From assembly GCA_028274465.1 (NCBI GenBank), contig CM051455.1, positions 55,818,738 to 55,882,737 of the forward strand: DNA of 64,000 nucleotides. Direction: 5' to 3'. The number at the start of each line of letters is the position of its first letter. Position 1 is the stretch's first letter. Made by a program: the position numbers and the translations under genes. The notes beneath the pieces are model-generated. The model did no database searches and was not told the DNA's origin. It worked only from the letters and a program-made list of their open reading frames with translations. This document shows, piece by piece, positions 1 through 10,620 of the stretch. The stretch is from Plantago ovata (Eukaryota > Streptophyta > Magnoliopsida > Lamiales > Plantaginaceae).

Positions 1-117
1 AGTATTCACATTCAACGTATTGTGAGATGTAGGGTAATTGAATAATGTGGGCCAGATTAAGAGTGTGTGACCTGAAAATTCCCACACCTTTATGTCTCCT
101 TTTTTTCTCTAGAGATC

Positions 118-360
118 TGGACTGTTGACTTATAGTTCTGTTTGAAAACAATTTCAAACCTTGAATGTTGACTTTTAGTTCTACGCGATTGCTACGGCTG
201 TTCGTTCACCTATGGTTCTGTTTTGAGAAAACTTGAAAATGTTGACTTATAGTTCTACTTGATATTATAACACCTGTGTGCCTCCTTTGTCATAAGTGAT
301 CTTATAGTTCTATATGTGAAAACAACTTCAAACCTTAAATGTGGACTTATATTTCTACAC
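118..360. repeat. Degenerate tandem repeat at left window edge
   Basis: The motif TGTTGACTTATAGTTCT and close variants recur at least four times, together with a shared AAAACAATTTCAAACCTT stretch. I see no coding signal. It lies upstream of the first RING-gene exon visible and may be intronic to that gene. Confidence 0.5.
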
Positions 361-953
361 TGTAAACTGTTGGTGTAAACTGTTGTCATAAGTGGTCAAG
401 ATTACTCGGGTTCTGGTCCCACAAACTATTGGTGTAAACTGGAGCGCTCTTAAATTCTTCATCAGTTTCATGTCCACTCTTTTCCCATGTGATAGAAAAT
501 GATTCTGTTTTTAGTTGTGAATGTTTTTCAAGGCCTAGGACAAGTGATTTCAAGATAAGTACATGCCATGTTTGTGGAAGGTGCATTTAAAATTGTCCTT
601 GTGTAAACTAGAACCAGCCCAACACCCTTTTTGGCATTTTTTTCTGTCAGTTTTCTACAAATAAACCATGGTCATATTATACACTTTTGCGCATCTAAGT
701 ACCTCCCGCACGTATTTGCTCAATGCTTTCTTTAACTCTTTTTAATTTAGTCTTGTAGATTCTCTGAAACTTATTGTGTACATGGGAAGTATGTCGAAAA
801 CACTCATTCATGTTCGGACTTTTGAAAGTCCCAAGTCCCATTACAAAATAATACTGTCCTAATACAACTTTACAAGAATGTTCAAGTAATCAAGTCTGAA
901 ATTTGTTCGGTCGTGTTTGTAACAATATATTGAAGTCTAATGTTATTCTTCAG
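361..953. other. Non-coding stretch, probably intron or 5' part of the RING gene
   Basis: AT-rich sequence without an open frame that I recognise. It ends in a good acceptor (TTCTTCAG, 946-953) that opens the first recognisable exon, so at least its 3' part is intron. Confidence 0.45.
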
Positions 954-1622
954 GCTGCACTGATATGTAGTCTGGTAAACGGGAAGATATTTATGGAATG
1001 GGTGAGCCCTGCTGTCCTAAAAGCTTACCAGTGGCAGGTGAGTTACATAGTATATAATTTATTAGTCTAATCATTTTCGTTGCTTGTTTATGGAATGCGT
1101 GATCAATTTCTCCATCGACTGTTAGTTCAGTGTCTAGAAGTGCTAACAGAAAATCTCGTTTGATTTCCAGATTAGCTCTATGGAAACAAGTCTAAGGGAA
1201 ATATCTGACATTTTTGAGGTCACCACAAACAGAGGATTGTGTCAAGATAAGATCAATGAGTTGCCAATCTTTAAGTTCTGTAACTCAGACGCTTCTACAT
1301 CATCTGATGATTCTAGTTGCATAATTTGCTTGCAGGTTCGTAGTTTCATAAAACTGGCTTTCGTGAATTTAGCTCTATGAAAAAATCTTTTGGTGATTAA
1401 TGGCTATCTGAGCCTTTTGTGCTTGAAGGGTAGTGTGTTATGTTATAATATACTCCTAGGGAATATCTGCTAATAGTTTCGACATTATGTAAATGACAGG
1501 ATATCGAAGATGGAGAATCTGCTCGTCTGTTGCCAATTTGTAGGCATTTCTTCCACCCACAATGCATAGATGAATGGCTTTCCCTGCATGGAACGTGCCC
1601 AATATGCAGAACGGACGTATGA
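954..1622 (+). CDS. NEP1-interacting-protein-like RING-H2 E3 ligase, 3' exons (partial)
   Basis: Three exons are seen: 954-1037 (reads AALICSLVNGKIF...), 1171-1335 and 1500-1622, ending in TGA. All introns are GT-AG and all joints are phase 0. The last two exons make a complete RING-H2 finger, C-X2-C-X15-C-X1-H-X2-H-X2-C-X10-C-X2-C, ending CPICRTDV. The region before it, with a hydrophobic patch and VSPAVLKAYQ, matches the NIP/NIPL branch of ATL-type RING proteins, which place an N-terminal membrane segment before a C-terminal RING. Members are E3 ubiquitin ligases; NIP1 and NIP2 are reported to tether the plastid polymerase RPOTmp to thylakoids. The 5' exons with the start codon lie outside the window. 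No frame lesion is visible in the part present, unlike most other genes here. Family assignment is firm; the exact orthologue is not. Confidence 0.85.
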
Positions 1623-2571
1623 GAACTGATACTCAACTGCAAACAAGACACCATACTGGGTCGGATCAGTCTGTTGCGCCCCACACCATATGAATTATCA
1701 ACACCAAATACATGGGATAAAGTCCTGAAATATGCAGACGAGTACCTGAATTAATGAAGCTCTCTAATAAAGAAGCCCATATGGAGGAACAGAGATCTTG
1801 GTGAACTTTCTAGGCAACTTGGTACAATGTAGTGATGATATCTATAGAACTGTTGTACTGACTGTTGTTGTCTTATAAATCTTCAACTCCCTGTTGTAAC
1901 TGATCAACTCTATATTTTTGATTTAATAGAGTGAGTTTCTAAAATCTTAATTTAATGCATCCAAAACTTATTTACTACCTGAAAATTATGAAGAATTGAC
2001 GAACTTGATTTGCCAAAGAATAATAATATAGCCTAAAGAGTTATGTAATTACTAGAAACCACGTCACGTAGCGTGTGAAGCGTAATCTTGTAAAATATTA
2101 TTGTTTTATTAAATAATGTATTGTATTGAAATGAATGGAGTAAATATATAATCTTCACATAATGACTTCACACGTAACCAAAAAATAACTAATTGAATAA
2201 TTAAATTAACACTAATGGTGTCCTATAAATGTATATAACTTTTGTAGTTATGCAATTAATAGTTTGAATTGAACTATATTAGACATACGAAAAGTATTCT
2301 TCCGATGAGTTAAGAACCATCAGATACATCTATAGACTTCGGAAACATTCAACTTCGAAATCGGCAATGCATCTTTCGCATGTTAATTGGTGTTCTTCAC
2401 CAGTTGAATATATATTGTCATGTGCATTATTATTTCTTGCCATTTTGTTTTATCGATGCCTTTTGTTATATTGATGCCGCAATATGGACGATATTCAAAT
2501 TCCAAGTGGCCTAGCTAGTATCCTCAGGTTCTCTATCATCATAGCTAAATTGACGTTTGGTAAATAAAATA
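1623..2571. other. 3' UTR of RING gene and intergenic DNA
   Basis: An AATAAAG-type polyadenylation signal near 1765 fits the end of the RING transcript. The rest is AT-rich and shows no gene. Confidence 0.4.
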
Positions 2572-2829
2572 CTTCCTCCGTTCAATATATAATAAGTGTA
2601 ACATTTGGTTTTATAATTGACTTTTTCGAGGATTAGTTTGACCTCAAATTAATTGTAAATCATTCGAGTAAATAAATAAAAAATTATATTATGAAAATAT
2701 AAACATTCTAGTTTTATGATATGATTTTTAATTATTTTTATCGTATGATTTAATAATAATTTAAGGTCAAAATGACCATCGAAAAAGTCAACAAAATCAA
2801 GTGTTACATTTATTATTGGACGGAGGAAG
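2572..2829. mobile_element. Stowaway-type MITE (258 bp)
   Basis: The ends are inverted: CTTCCTCCGTTCAATATATA at the left and, on the other strand, CTTCCTCCGTCCAATAATAA at the right. A TA dinucleotide flanks both sides (2570-2571 and 2830-2831). The CTCCGTCC-like terminus and TA target duplication are diagnostic of Stowaway (Tc1/mariner) MITEs. No transposase frame is present, so it is non-autonomous. Confidence 0.9.
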
Positions 2830-2831
2830 TA

Positions 2832-3679
2832 TGTATTTTTTTTCATAAGAACATATCATGGTTATTTTTAAATTATGTATAGTACAACCATACAACTTAT
2901 ATTAAAAAAATAAAGATTTAAGAAGAGAATAAATAAAAAAGAAAAAAATTACGTCAATAAGATTCAAACACAACACCTTCAACTAAAATAATGATATTCG
3001 AATCAAACACCTTCAATAAAAATAATAATACAAAAAATGGAGAAAAATCACGCCAACAGGATTCGAACCCTACATCTTTTAATTAAATAATGACACATGT
3101 ACGCACCAGATTGAAATTGAATAAGCAAAATCAACGGATTAAAATTGATTGGTAGGTCAATCAATTGAGTGAATCAATCGACTTATTATAATAAAATAAT
3201 ACTTTAATAGTTTTTGAGTTTTATAAAATGAATGGTCCGGACTCCCAAGGTTATTACCTCCAAGTGCAATACAATTTACTACCACAAGTGTTACTATTAC
3301 TGGAGTAGCTTTTAAGTTAATCAACCAACAACGTGCTTGGCTTCTATGACTACAAACCGATGTTTAGTTCGATCTTGTAATCCTACGTACTAATACAAAC
3401 TAAGATGATTTATCTCAAGTTTGTTAAAGACTAAGGAACCTCTCAATCTTCACTGTCATGAGCTCTCGTGTCAATTTTAGTACCACGAATACTTTGTGAG
3501 ATTTAAGTAAACGAATACCTCAGACGTATATGCAATGGAAGGGAGCTGGAATAGTGAAGGAGAGGTGCAGAGTTTGATCCCTGGCGGAAACATAAGGCAG
3601 TTTAGCTGGTTGTGGAGATATAAATTGGTGTATGATATTTGTATAGAGGTATTGTAGGAGTAATTGTAATATTTGTTGT
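2832..3679. other. Intergenic DNA, no gene seen
   Basis: AT-rich sequence. Short open frames on either strand lack family resemblance. A GATTCGAACCC phrase near 3060 looks tRNA-like, but no cloverleaf can be formed around it. Confidence 0.4.
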
Positions 3680-5020
3680 TAAAAGGAATGACATAGAGCA
3701 ATGTTTGTAATATGTCACAAGCCACCTAACATGTACAAGGAATCAAACTACGGATGAATAACACTAGATATCGTAACATGGTTCCACGGTAGGACCATGA
3801 GGTCCTCGGACCAGGCAACATGACTAGAACACAAAGTGACCCTAAAGTCACCTCCCTTGGACGAATATAGGTCCGAGAGAAGGTACATGGGGAGGTCCAG
3901 ACCTTGGTCACTAAATTGGTACATGGCATGTTCATGTAATTACACCTAGTTAGACTTGGACTAAACCTATCAATGTCATTGTTGGGGCTACTAAGGCTAC
4001 GTGGCACACTGAGAAGCCTACACTTGTCATAAGAATATTGGACCGACTTAATTAAGGTGACCATTGACCAATGCCTATAAAAGGGGTGTTAATCCCCAAA
4101 TTACGGTACCAAGCATTAACTGTTTTCTTTAATTTACTACTAAATCAAGACAAGGAAGGCTTACGACCTCTTTTAATTTACTATGTGTAGGAATATTGAC
4201 CGGACTCGTTCAAAGCCTAGATAGGGAGGTTTGCACAAATTGGTGCAAAGAAGTCTTGCATTTAGAACATTCAAGCGGCTTTAAGCCTTTAATGGGTGAG
4301 GTTATTGCTAACATCTGAAAAACAAAAAGGTAAGCGCCCAGAAATTTTGAGTGCTTGGATGGACATTGTGCACACAATGACAACTAGATGGCTACAGGAA
4401 AAGGTAATGCAAATGTAAACCGAGTTTTTAGGGCAGTTTGTCTCAAGCTACATTGACTCTAGTCTCTAGAATTTTCTTTAATTTTTTTGCTCTACTCATG
4501 TGTTATATTTTGCTGATGACTGTTAGAGTTGTGAGTGTTGTTTTTCTGTTCTTGACTCTGCTGGTTGTGAGCTTTTGCTACTGTATGTGGGATTTTCAAT
4601 GTCGATGCGGATATTATTGGTACATTGGATGGATATGGATTGTTTTGTCATGTTTCTCTTTACTTTTGTGTATATTTGTAGGTCACATCCCACATATCTA
4701 TTCTTTTACCGTAGCCGTTTTAGAAAACTTACACAGGTTACTGGTACATTTTTCAACACTCTTTATTACGTAACCTCCCAAGGAGAGTTGGCTAAACAAA
4801 ACTAGCTTAGAGTTTATTGGTCACAATTCGAAACTAGCCAAGTTGAATGAAGTGGGCTATCATTGCCTCTGTGATTCTCGACTATAATAGGACACTTATA
4901 AGAGGAAGAGTGAGTGTCTGTAGTTTTATGGGCTTTATTCAAAATCATAGACCTAGAGGATTCAATACTCCACGGATTAACATGAATGATCATTTTGAGT
5001 TTTGTCGATTGTGAGTTTGG
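3680..5020 (+). repeat. LTR-like dispersed repeat, copy A
   Basis: This stretch matches 23135-25760 (copy B) nearly base for base over long runs, for example the ATTGGACCGACTT phrase and the AAACCGAGTTTTTAGG phrase in both. A TATA box (TATAAAAGGGG, about 4076) is followed by a short leader-like stretch, which suggests an LTR promoter. I could not find matching TG...CA ends or a target duplication. It forms the left part of the 18-kb duplicated block. Nothing in it encodes a recognisable protein. Confidence 0.6.
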
Positions 5021-5511
5021 CTTTCAATTGTGGCATTCCCCACATCGTAGTAATACTCTCTCTCCATTTATGGGTTCTATATCATTTAAATTCATGAAAA
5101 GAAGAAAAAAAAAGGACTGACTTTCAATACTTATCAATCGTATCATTTCTAAAGTGGCTATAGCTCAGCGAAGAAATTTCACTTAGGGCCCGTTTGGTTC
5201 TAAGTAGGAAAAGGAAAAGGTCCTTTTCCTAGGAAATCTGGTTCAACTCCAAAAATAGAAAAAGAAGTAGGAAATGTTACACATTTCCTTGTTTGGTTTG
5301 TTAAAATTCACTAGGAAATCTGGTTCATCCATTTTAGCTTTAAAAAAAAAAAAGACTAACTTCAGGGGTTGATTTGCAAAATGAATGGCATAAATGAATT
5401 CGTATCAAGAGGAATTCCAAGAGCATGGGCCGCTTCTGTTTCTAAAAATTCTTTGTAGTTAACATCAATCTCAACCAAATCCTCTCCAACTCGCCCTTAA
5501 TTTACCCTTTA

Positions 5512-5840
5512 GAAACCAAAATTGGAAGCGAAACGAGAGGCCCTAACGCCAGTGGAATCGGAGGAAATGGTGGCGAATGGCAATTCACAGACGGCAACCT
5601 TAGCCCCAAAATTGGAAGCGAAACGAGAGGCCCTAACGCCTCCGCTTCCAGCTCCGATGGTGAATAGGTCGTAGTCGTAGTGACGGGAGGGCTCACTGCC
5701 GTTACCGGAGTGGGCGCGGATCACCGTGGTGGTGCGAGGGCTAGACGGAGGAGGAGTGGTCGACATGGTGAGGAAGAAGTTTCTGGAGGATAGGGATTTG
5801 GTGTAGCGAGAGAGGGAGAGGAGGCTTCTACTCCACCAAA
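5512..5840 (-). pseudogene. Plastid glutathione reductase 5' fragment captured in a MITE
   Basis: The minus-strand frame reads a Ser-rich, transit-peptide-like start, then [20 protein letters not shown] and continues with [20 protein letters not shown]. This is the N-terminal FAD-binding region of plastid glutathione reductase, including the GxGxxG dinucleotide-binding motif. It stops before the redox-active GGTCVLRGCVPKK segment, so no enzyme can be made. The last 34 or so bases ([12 protein letters not shown]) occur twice, at about 5516-5550 and 5607-5640, a local tandem duplication. The fragment lies wholly inside the Tourist element at 5186-6386. Identity is strong from the length of the match; the origin by transposon capture is inferred from the surrounding inverted repeats. 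Confidence 0.85.
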
Positions 5841-5849
5841 TCCTCCACC

Positions 5850-5998
5850 ACAAATACTAGTTTTCTCCGGCAACGGCAGCGGCGGCGGCGTTTGCTTGGT
5901 AAAATCCTCTTCGCTAATCTCCTCAACAGAACTAGAATCGGAGATCTCACCTTCCTCAACGTCGTGGACTTCGACTGGTGGGACTAAACTTCGGGGGA
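5850..5998 (-). pseudogene. CPL3-like CTD-phosphatase N-terminal fragment captured in a MITE
   Basis: One minus-strand frame reads VEVHDVEEGEISDSSSVEEI and then SEEDFTKQ with a proline run. The EEGEISD...SVEEISEEDF phrase is characteristic of the acidic N-terminus of plant RNA polymerase II CTD phosphatase-like 3. Only about 45 residues are present and no phosphatase or BRCT domain. It abuts the glutathione reductase piece downstream, but the two are in different frames, so no fusion protein is predicted. I recognise the motif from memory of the family; a protein search would settle it. Confidence 0.6.
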
Positions 5999-6389
5999 AA
6001 TGAACCCTAATAACGAACGTCTTAATCTGAAATGGGAATTGGGGGAAATCAATTTAGATTTTTTGGTATGGAGGATGGGATGTAATTAAATTGCATAGTA
6101 TGGGTATTTTGGGGACAACATTTCAGATTTGGTGGGCAAAATTGAAATGTGAAATTATGAGAAATTTTGTCAATTTCATTTTCCTGCCCAGCCCATGGAA
6201 AACGAAGTAGGAAAAGGGAGGGGATTTTGTGCACAAAATCAACAAAATCTGTTTCCGATTGAGTAGGAGGAAAAGTCGGTTAGACCAATTAACCACATTT
6301 CTTTTTTCATTTTCCACTTACCAAACAAGGAAAAGGGGTCATTTTACCCCAAAATTTTTCCTTTTCCTCACCAACCAAACGGGCCCTTA

Positions 6390-7546
6390 GCCTTGGACCC
6401 ATGTTTTCAAAGATCTCCAAACCCTATACTTCCAAGCTGTGATCAAAGCAGGAAGACGAAAATCACTATGGAATAACTTGAAGCTTATCAAGTTCATGAA
6501 TAAGATATCAAAGTGGAATAAATAACCCTTAAGCGACAAAACCGACACAATTAAGGAAGGCAAGAATGATGCGAGAAGCCATGCATGGAGGCATGGAGCT
6601 GCCATTCCAATCTAGCAGTGCCGCCACATGAAGGGGATCAATCCCTTGATTCTATCTTAGATTTGTACTCCTTGAGGATGTACGGTGATATTCAAAAAAC
6701 GAATAGTCTCAAAAGATTGCATACTAATGACCTGATATTAAAACAACATAAGGAAAATTCCCTATTACAAAGATAAAACCCATTGAGACTTGAGAGTTCA
6801 CACAACAACAACAACAAAAAATCAAATTCAACAACAACAACAACAAAATCAATATATAAACATATATTGATTTTTCAAAGAAACATATATTCCTCTTTCA
6901 AGGGAATAAGGGAAAATGGTGTCCCCAGCAGTAAATTTAAAAAGACTTCTATATGAGAAAAACCCAAATAAAATCTTGTTCTGACTCCATAAAAGGTCTC
7001 CTCCAAAGCTGCTGCAACTTTGTGACAGTATAATCAAATCCTGGAAAATAAAGAACACAATGTGTTATGCAAAACTGGATCTAGCTCATGAGTCTCATGA
7101 GGTTTAGAGCATTGACTGGTCTAGTAAGCTCTACATAAACACTTAGCACCAGACATGACCAGGAACTACTACACCTGTATGTTGCACTAACAACAAATAA
7201 TATGGACGTATCTTCTTCGTGGCACAAAATTAAATGGATACGACTAGAATTCGGGTCACATGATCACCAGTTAGCACTCTATGCAAAGTAATCACTCGGT
7301 TCTATATTCTTTTTTAATATAGTATGCAGCTTTTCTCTTCAAAAATATGTACAAGCAAAATCTATGAAAGAAATGCTGTAGGACTAAATGAAAATGGAGT
7401 AAAAGCCAGATCATCAGACATAAATATGGAACTCAGGGAAATACGATTAACACCAAATGACTATCAAGGAACAGAGTAAAAGAAAAATATTCCATAGACG
7501 CTTGAAGGAGGACAAAAGTAGTGCATACCTAGCAGGAAACTTAGGA
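6390..7546 (-). other. 3' UTR and downstream flank of CLASSY copy A
   Basis: Just after the CLASSY stop codon a donor (CTAG then GTATGC, 7529/7528) and an acceptor (TTTTCCAG, 7041-7048) suggest a 3' UTR intron of about 490 bases. The same signals are conserved in copy B. A CAACAACAA-rich stretch lies at 6800-6850. The homology with copy B starts near 6555. Confidence 0.5.
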
Positions 7547-9438
7547 TTACTCATCAAGAATACCAACCAAGTCCGCCTTTGTTGGCTGATTAATGACCTT
7601 AAGAAACGTATCAACCGAGTTTAACTGACCAGCCACATGGTCTAGTATCCGATCCTCAATATCAACTGCCTGACTCTTCATTTCAGCAGGCTCATCTGAT
7701 AAGGAAGAAGAGAATAAGAGGTCGGACAATCGCGACTTTTCTGTTTGGCGATGGTATTTGTATCCCTCATTCGTCCCAGAGGTCAGTAGGTGGTAGACGT
7801 AAACAAGCTTCTTCTGACCAATTCTGTAGGCACGGGCTATAGCTTGCCTCTCCACTGAGGGATTCCAAACAACATCCAACAGAACCACCCTTGATGCTCC
7901 AACTAAACTAATACCTTCATTACAGCATTTCGTTGCGGCAAGCAGGACTCTGGCTTCACTGTGAGGATTATTGAAATAGTTTATCATGTACTGCCGTTTT
8001 GACACTACAGTCTCACCCGTCAATAGTAAAATCTGCCTGTCAGCAACCCAGTTGAAACAAGATTTTAACTGCTCCATTAGCAGTTCCAGTGGATGAATAA
8101 ACTGGCTAAATATGAGGACCTTTTCGTCTGCTGCCATAGCATGGCACAAAAGCTCAAAAATAATTTTTGTTTTGGCACCCTCATTTGGTTTGAGCTTCAA
8201 ATGCTCCACTGTTCTTGGATCGACTTTAAGTCTTTCTATATCTGCAGCTTTACAATCCCCCAGAAGATACGGATGCGCGGATATCAATGCATTCGTATGT
8301 TCATGCTCAAGTGAGTTCAGCCCTTTCAATTTTTCAATCAATGTCTTCTGTAGTGATGAGGGCTTCACAACGATAACTACTTCTTTCAACCCGGGGAGAC
8401 TGTCCCGAAGTATGGTGCCTTTATGCACACTGACAAATGGGCTAATAGCAGATTTCAGCTTCTCTAAATCGCCACAGTTAACTTCTGATTCAGAATCAGA
8501 TTTAGTACCAATTTTGAGCATCTTCGACATGGAAATTCCGGCAAGTGTTTTTTCACCATTAACCACACTAGTAACTGCAGGTCTGACCAACCTCATTGTG
8601 TTAAACAGTTCATCGAGATTATTTTGAAAGGGAGTTCCAGATAGTAACACTCGCTTTTCTGTCTTAAGTTGGAGAAAACTATTCCAGATGTTGCTCGAGT
8701 CGTTACGAGGATAATGTCCTTCATCAAGAACAGCAAGTCCTGGTTTCTCAAGAAGTATTTTCTTCAGAAGTGGATCATCCCTCTTCTTTCCTGCATCATC
8801 TCTCTTATTCTTGGTCAACGTCTCAAATAAGTGATAGCTAATCCCCAAAACGCTTACATTGTCATTCCATGAGTATGCTTTGCCCAAACGAACCGTATCC
8901 CTGGTTTGCATGTCACCTGTCACCTGTTTTAGAACAAACGGGCTCTCATTTCCCGAAAACTTGGAGGCCTTATTGAGGTTATAGAATGGAAAAGGAAAAT
9001 TCCATTTCACAAACTCTTCCTGCCATGTCAAGAGCATACCAGCAGGGGCAATAATCAGAGGTTGGCATCTTGGAAACATTTTCAAGTATGTTTCCAGAAA
9101 AATAATCGTCAGACGGGTCTTTCCAGTCCCAGGAGCATGCGAAACTAGGCAGCCACCCTCTTGACGAGGTTGGGAGCTCTTCAGCTCGGACAGATTAATA
9201 CTTCCAGCCAAGTTTCGCCACAAGAATTCAAAGCCTTCTTGCTGATGTTTGTACATACATTCTTTTACACCAGGTTTGATATCCCAAACAGTTCCATCGT
9301 CACTAATGTTGAAAGAAGCATCTCTTTTCACTAAAGATTCCAACAGTATTTCTTCAAATTTGGGGGTTCCTCTTCAAATTTCGGGAGATCCGCAAGATAA
9401 GGTGGCCTTTTATGTGGTCGACGGCGACTGTTTCCCCC
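7547..9438 (-). CDS. CLASSY copy A ATPase exon (open for 598 codons)
   Basis: This last exon starts in phase 0 after TTAG at 9439 (GGNSRRRPHKRPPY...). After the 1-base deletion near 9358 the other frame is open for 598 codons to the stop. Counting from 9343, SNF2 motif I is HAPGTGKT (residues 69-76), motif II is DEGH (207-210), motif III is SGTPFQN (235-241), and motif VI is QAIARAYRIGQ (500-510). IFSQF and LTGE of the helicase C lobe lie between. All catalytic motifs typical of CLASSY 3/4 are kept. The C-terminus (QPTKADLVGILDE) resembles the QPKEADLV end of Arabidopsis members. Seventeen residues differ from copy B. There is no ATG at the start of this frame, so it could be made only as part of a longer protein. 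Confidence 0.85.
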
Positions 9439-10257
9439 CTAATTAAGACATGAAATGTCAGTATTACAATAACTATTAGTGTAGAAGCTAAAAGAACTGT
9501 TCACCCTAGACCTTGCTGTAATGGACATGGTTAAGGTGGAAATCAACCCAGTAAACTTACCCACTCAGGCAATATATCTCTTGGACCAAGCCCCACAAAA
9601 GAACAGTAAATACATACTTGACCCTCATCATCTTTTGTTCTATACTCGTGCTCTCCTCTAGCACATCGGTCCTCTTGTGTTTCTTCAGCAACTGGGCATT
9701 CAGGTTCAGGGTCAACCTGCACCAATTCATAGGTATCAGCGATTGATAACACTTTAGGCCCATTCTGGTTTATAATTCATAGTTCTACAAACAAAAAGAA
9801 TCAAAGGCAACATAGAATTAAATATCACGATCTTGAACGCATTAGAGTAAATTTTCTCTGTTGTCAATCCTGTTAGACTTACATTTAGGGTTTGAGAAGC
9901 CTGTACCACGCCCATTTGCCAGGCAAGTTCCAGTTCATCAAATAGCATGGCCCTTGCCATCTCCTCTTCTGTTTTCTCTACGACTTCGGGTATTTCATCC
10001 TCAAACCTGAACTTTGATGGAACAGTACTTCGGGTATCAGTTGGGGGTGCCTCAGCCTGATTATCTTCATTATTACATTCCACATCTTCCACCCGTGGAC
10101 CAGTTCCAAATATGGCATTTACAAGGAGTTCACACATTTTAGTAACCTTAGTCGGTCTATTAGAATTTCCATTGCCATCAACACCCAACCTGGTTATACT
10201 ACCAACTTCTCTCTGAACCTCATTATCTTCATTGAAATTAAAATCATTATCTTCACA

Positions 10258-10620
10258 TAATACTGGGTGAACTGCCTCAATCAGCGTCTTCGTGCAAGAC
10301 GGAGACCTATCCACTCCCTCTACCCTATTAGAGCCCTTTTCTCCAGTTGCATCATTAGCAGCAGCAGTTATGTTCTTTCCTGCAGGAACTTTATTGTTTT
10401 TACCTTCTTCCAAGGCCCTAATGCGCCCTGATCTCCTCAATAATACAGGGTGAACTGCCTCAATCAGCCTCTTCGTGCAAGACGGAGACCTATCCACTCC
10501 CTCTACTCTGCTAGAGCCCTTTTCTCCAGTTGCATCATTAGCAGCAGCAGTACTGTTCTTTTCTGCAGGAACTTTATTGTTTTCACCTGCTTCCGTTTTG
10601 TTCTCTTTCCTTGGGGCCCT
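10258..10620 (-). repeat. In-frame 183-bp tandem repeat in CLASSY copy A exon 5
   Basis: Two units of about 61 codons follow each other, each containing NNKVPA(E/G)KN, ANDATGEKGS and LIEAVHPVL. The DNA period is 183 bases (compare 10261 with 10444), so the repeat keeps frame. The same pair exists in copy B, so it predates the block duplication. A second, 39-bp in-frame repeat (SSRSSDGVVSLT twice, about 11075-11150) is unique to copy A. Confidence 0.8.

Larger units (their letters stand above)
5186..6386. mobile_element. Tourist/PIF-Harbinger-type element carrying two host gene fragments
   Basis: The ends read GGGCCCGTTTGGTT on both strands and stay partly inverted for about 40 bases (GGAAAAGGAAAA follows on both sides). 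A 3-bp duplication TTA flanks it (5183-5185, 6387-6389), as expected for PIF/Harbinger. Length is 1,201 bp. No transposase is encoded. The interior, read on the minus strand, carries a CPL3-like fragment followed by a plastid glutathione reductase fragment. It sits between the LTR-like repeat and the CLASSY 3' flank in block A; block B has no such element here, so it inserted after the duplication or was lost from B. Confidence 0.85.

Noticed and set aside
3050..3085. tRNA-like TTCGAACCC phrase near 3060
   Set aside because: No acceptor stem or D-arm can be paired around it; the surrounding sequence is AT-rich.
4438..4773. 111-codon hydrophobic frame resembling a membrane protein
   Set aside because: It lies in the LTR-like repeat, is not kept open in copy B, and T-rich DNA gives hydrophobic frames by chance.
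8112..8627. 171-codon plus-strand open frame opposite the CLASSY ATPase exon
   Set aside because: It is the antisense shadow of a conserved coding exon; its sequence has no family resemblance, and the homologous frame in copy B is broken into two.
9561..9764. Doubt whether CLASSY exon 6 joins exon 7 in frame
   Set aside because: A first count suggested a phase conflict, but the exon 7 start has five, not six, G after the TTAG acceptor, which restores a clean phase-0 joint (W then GGNS).
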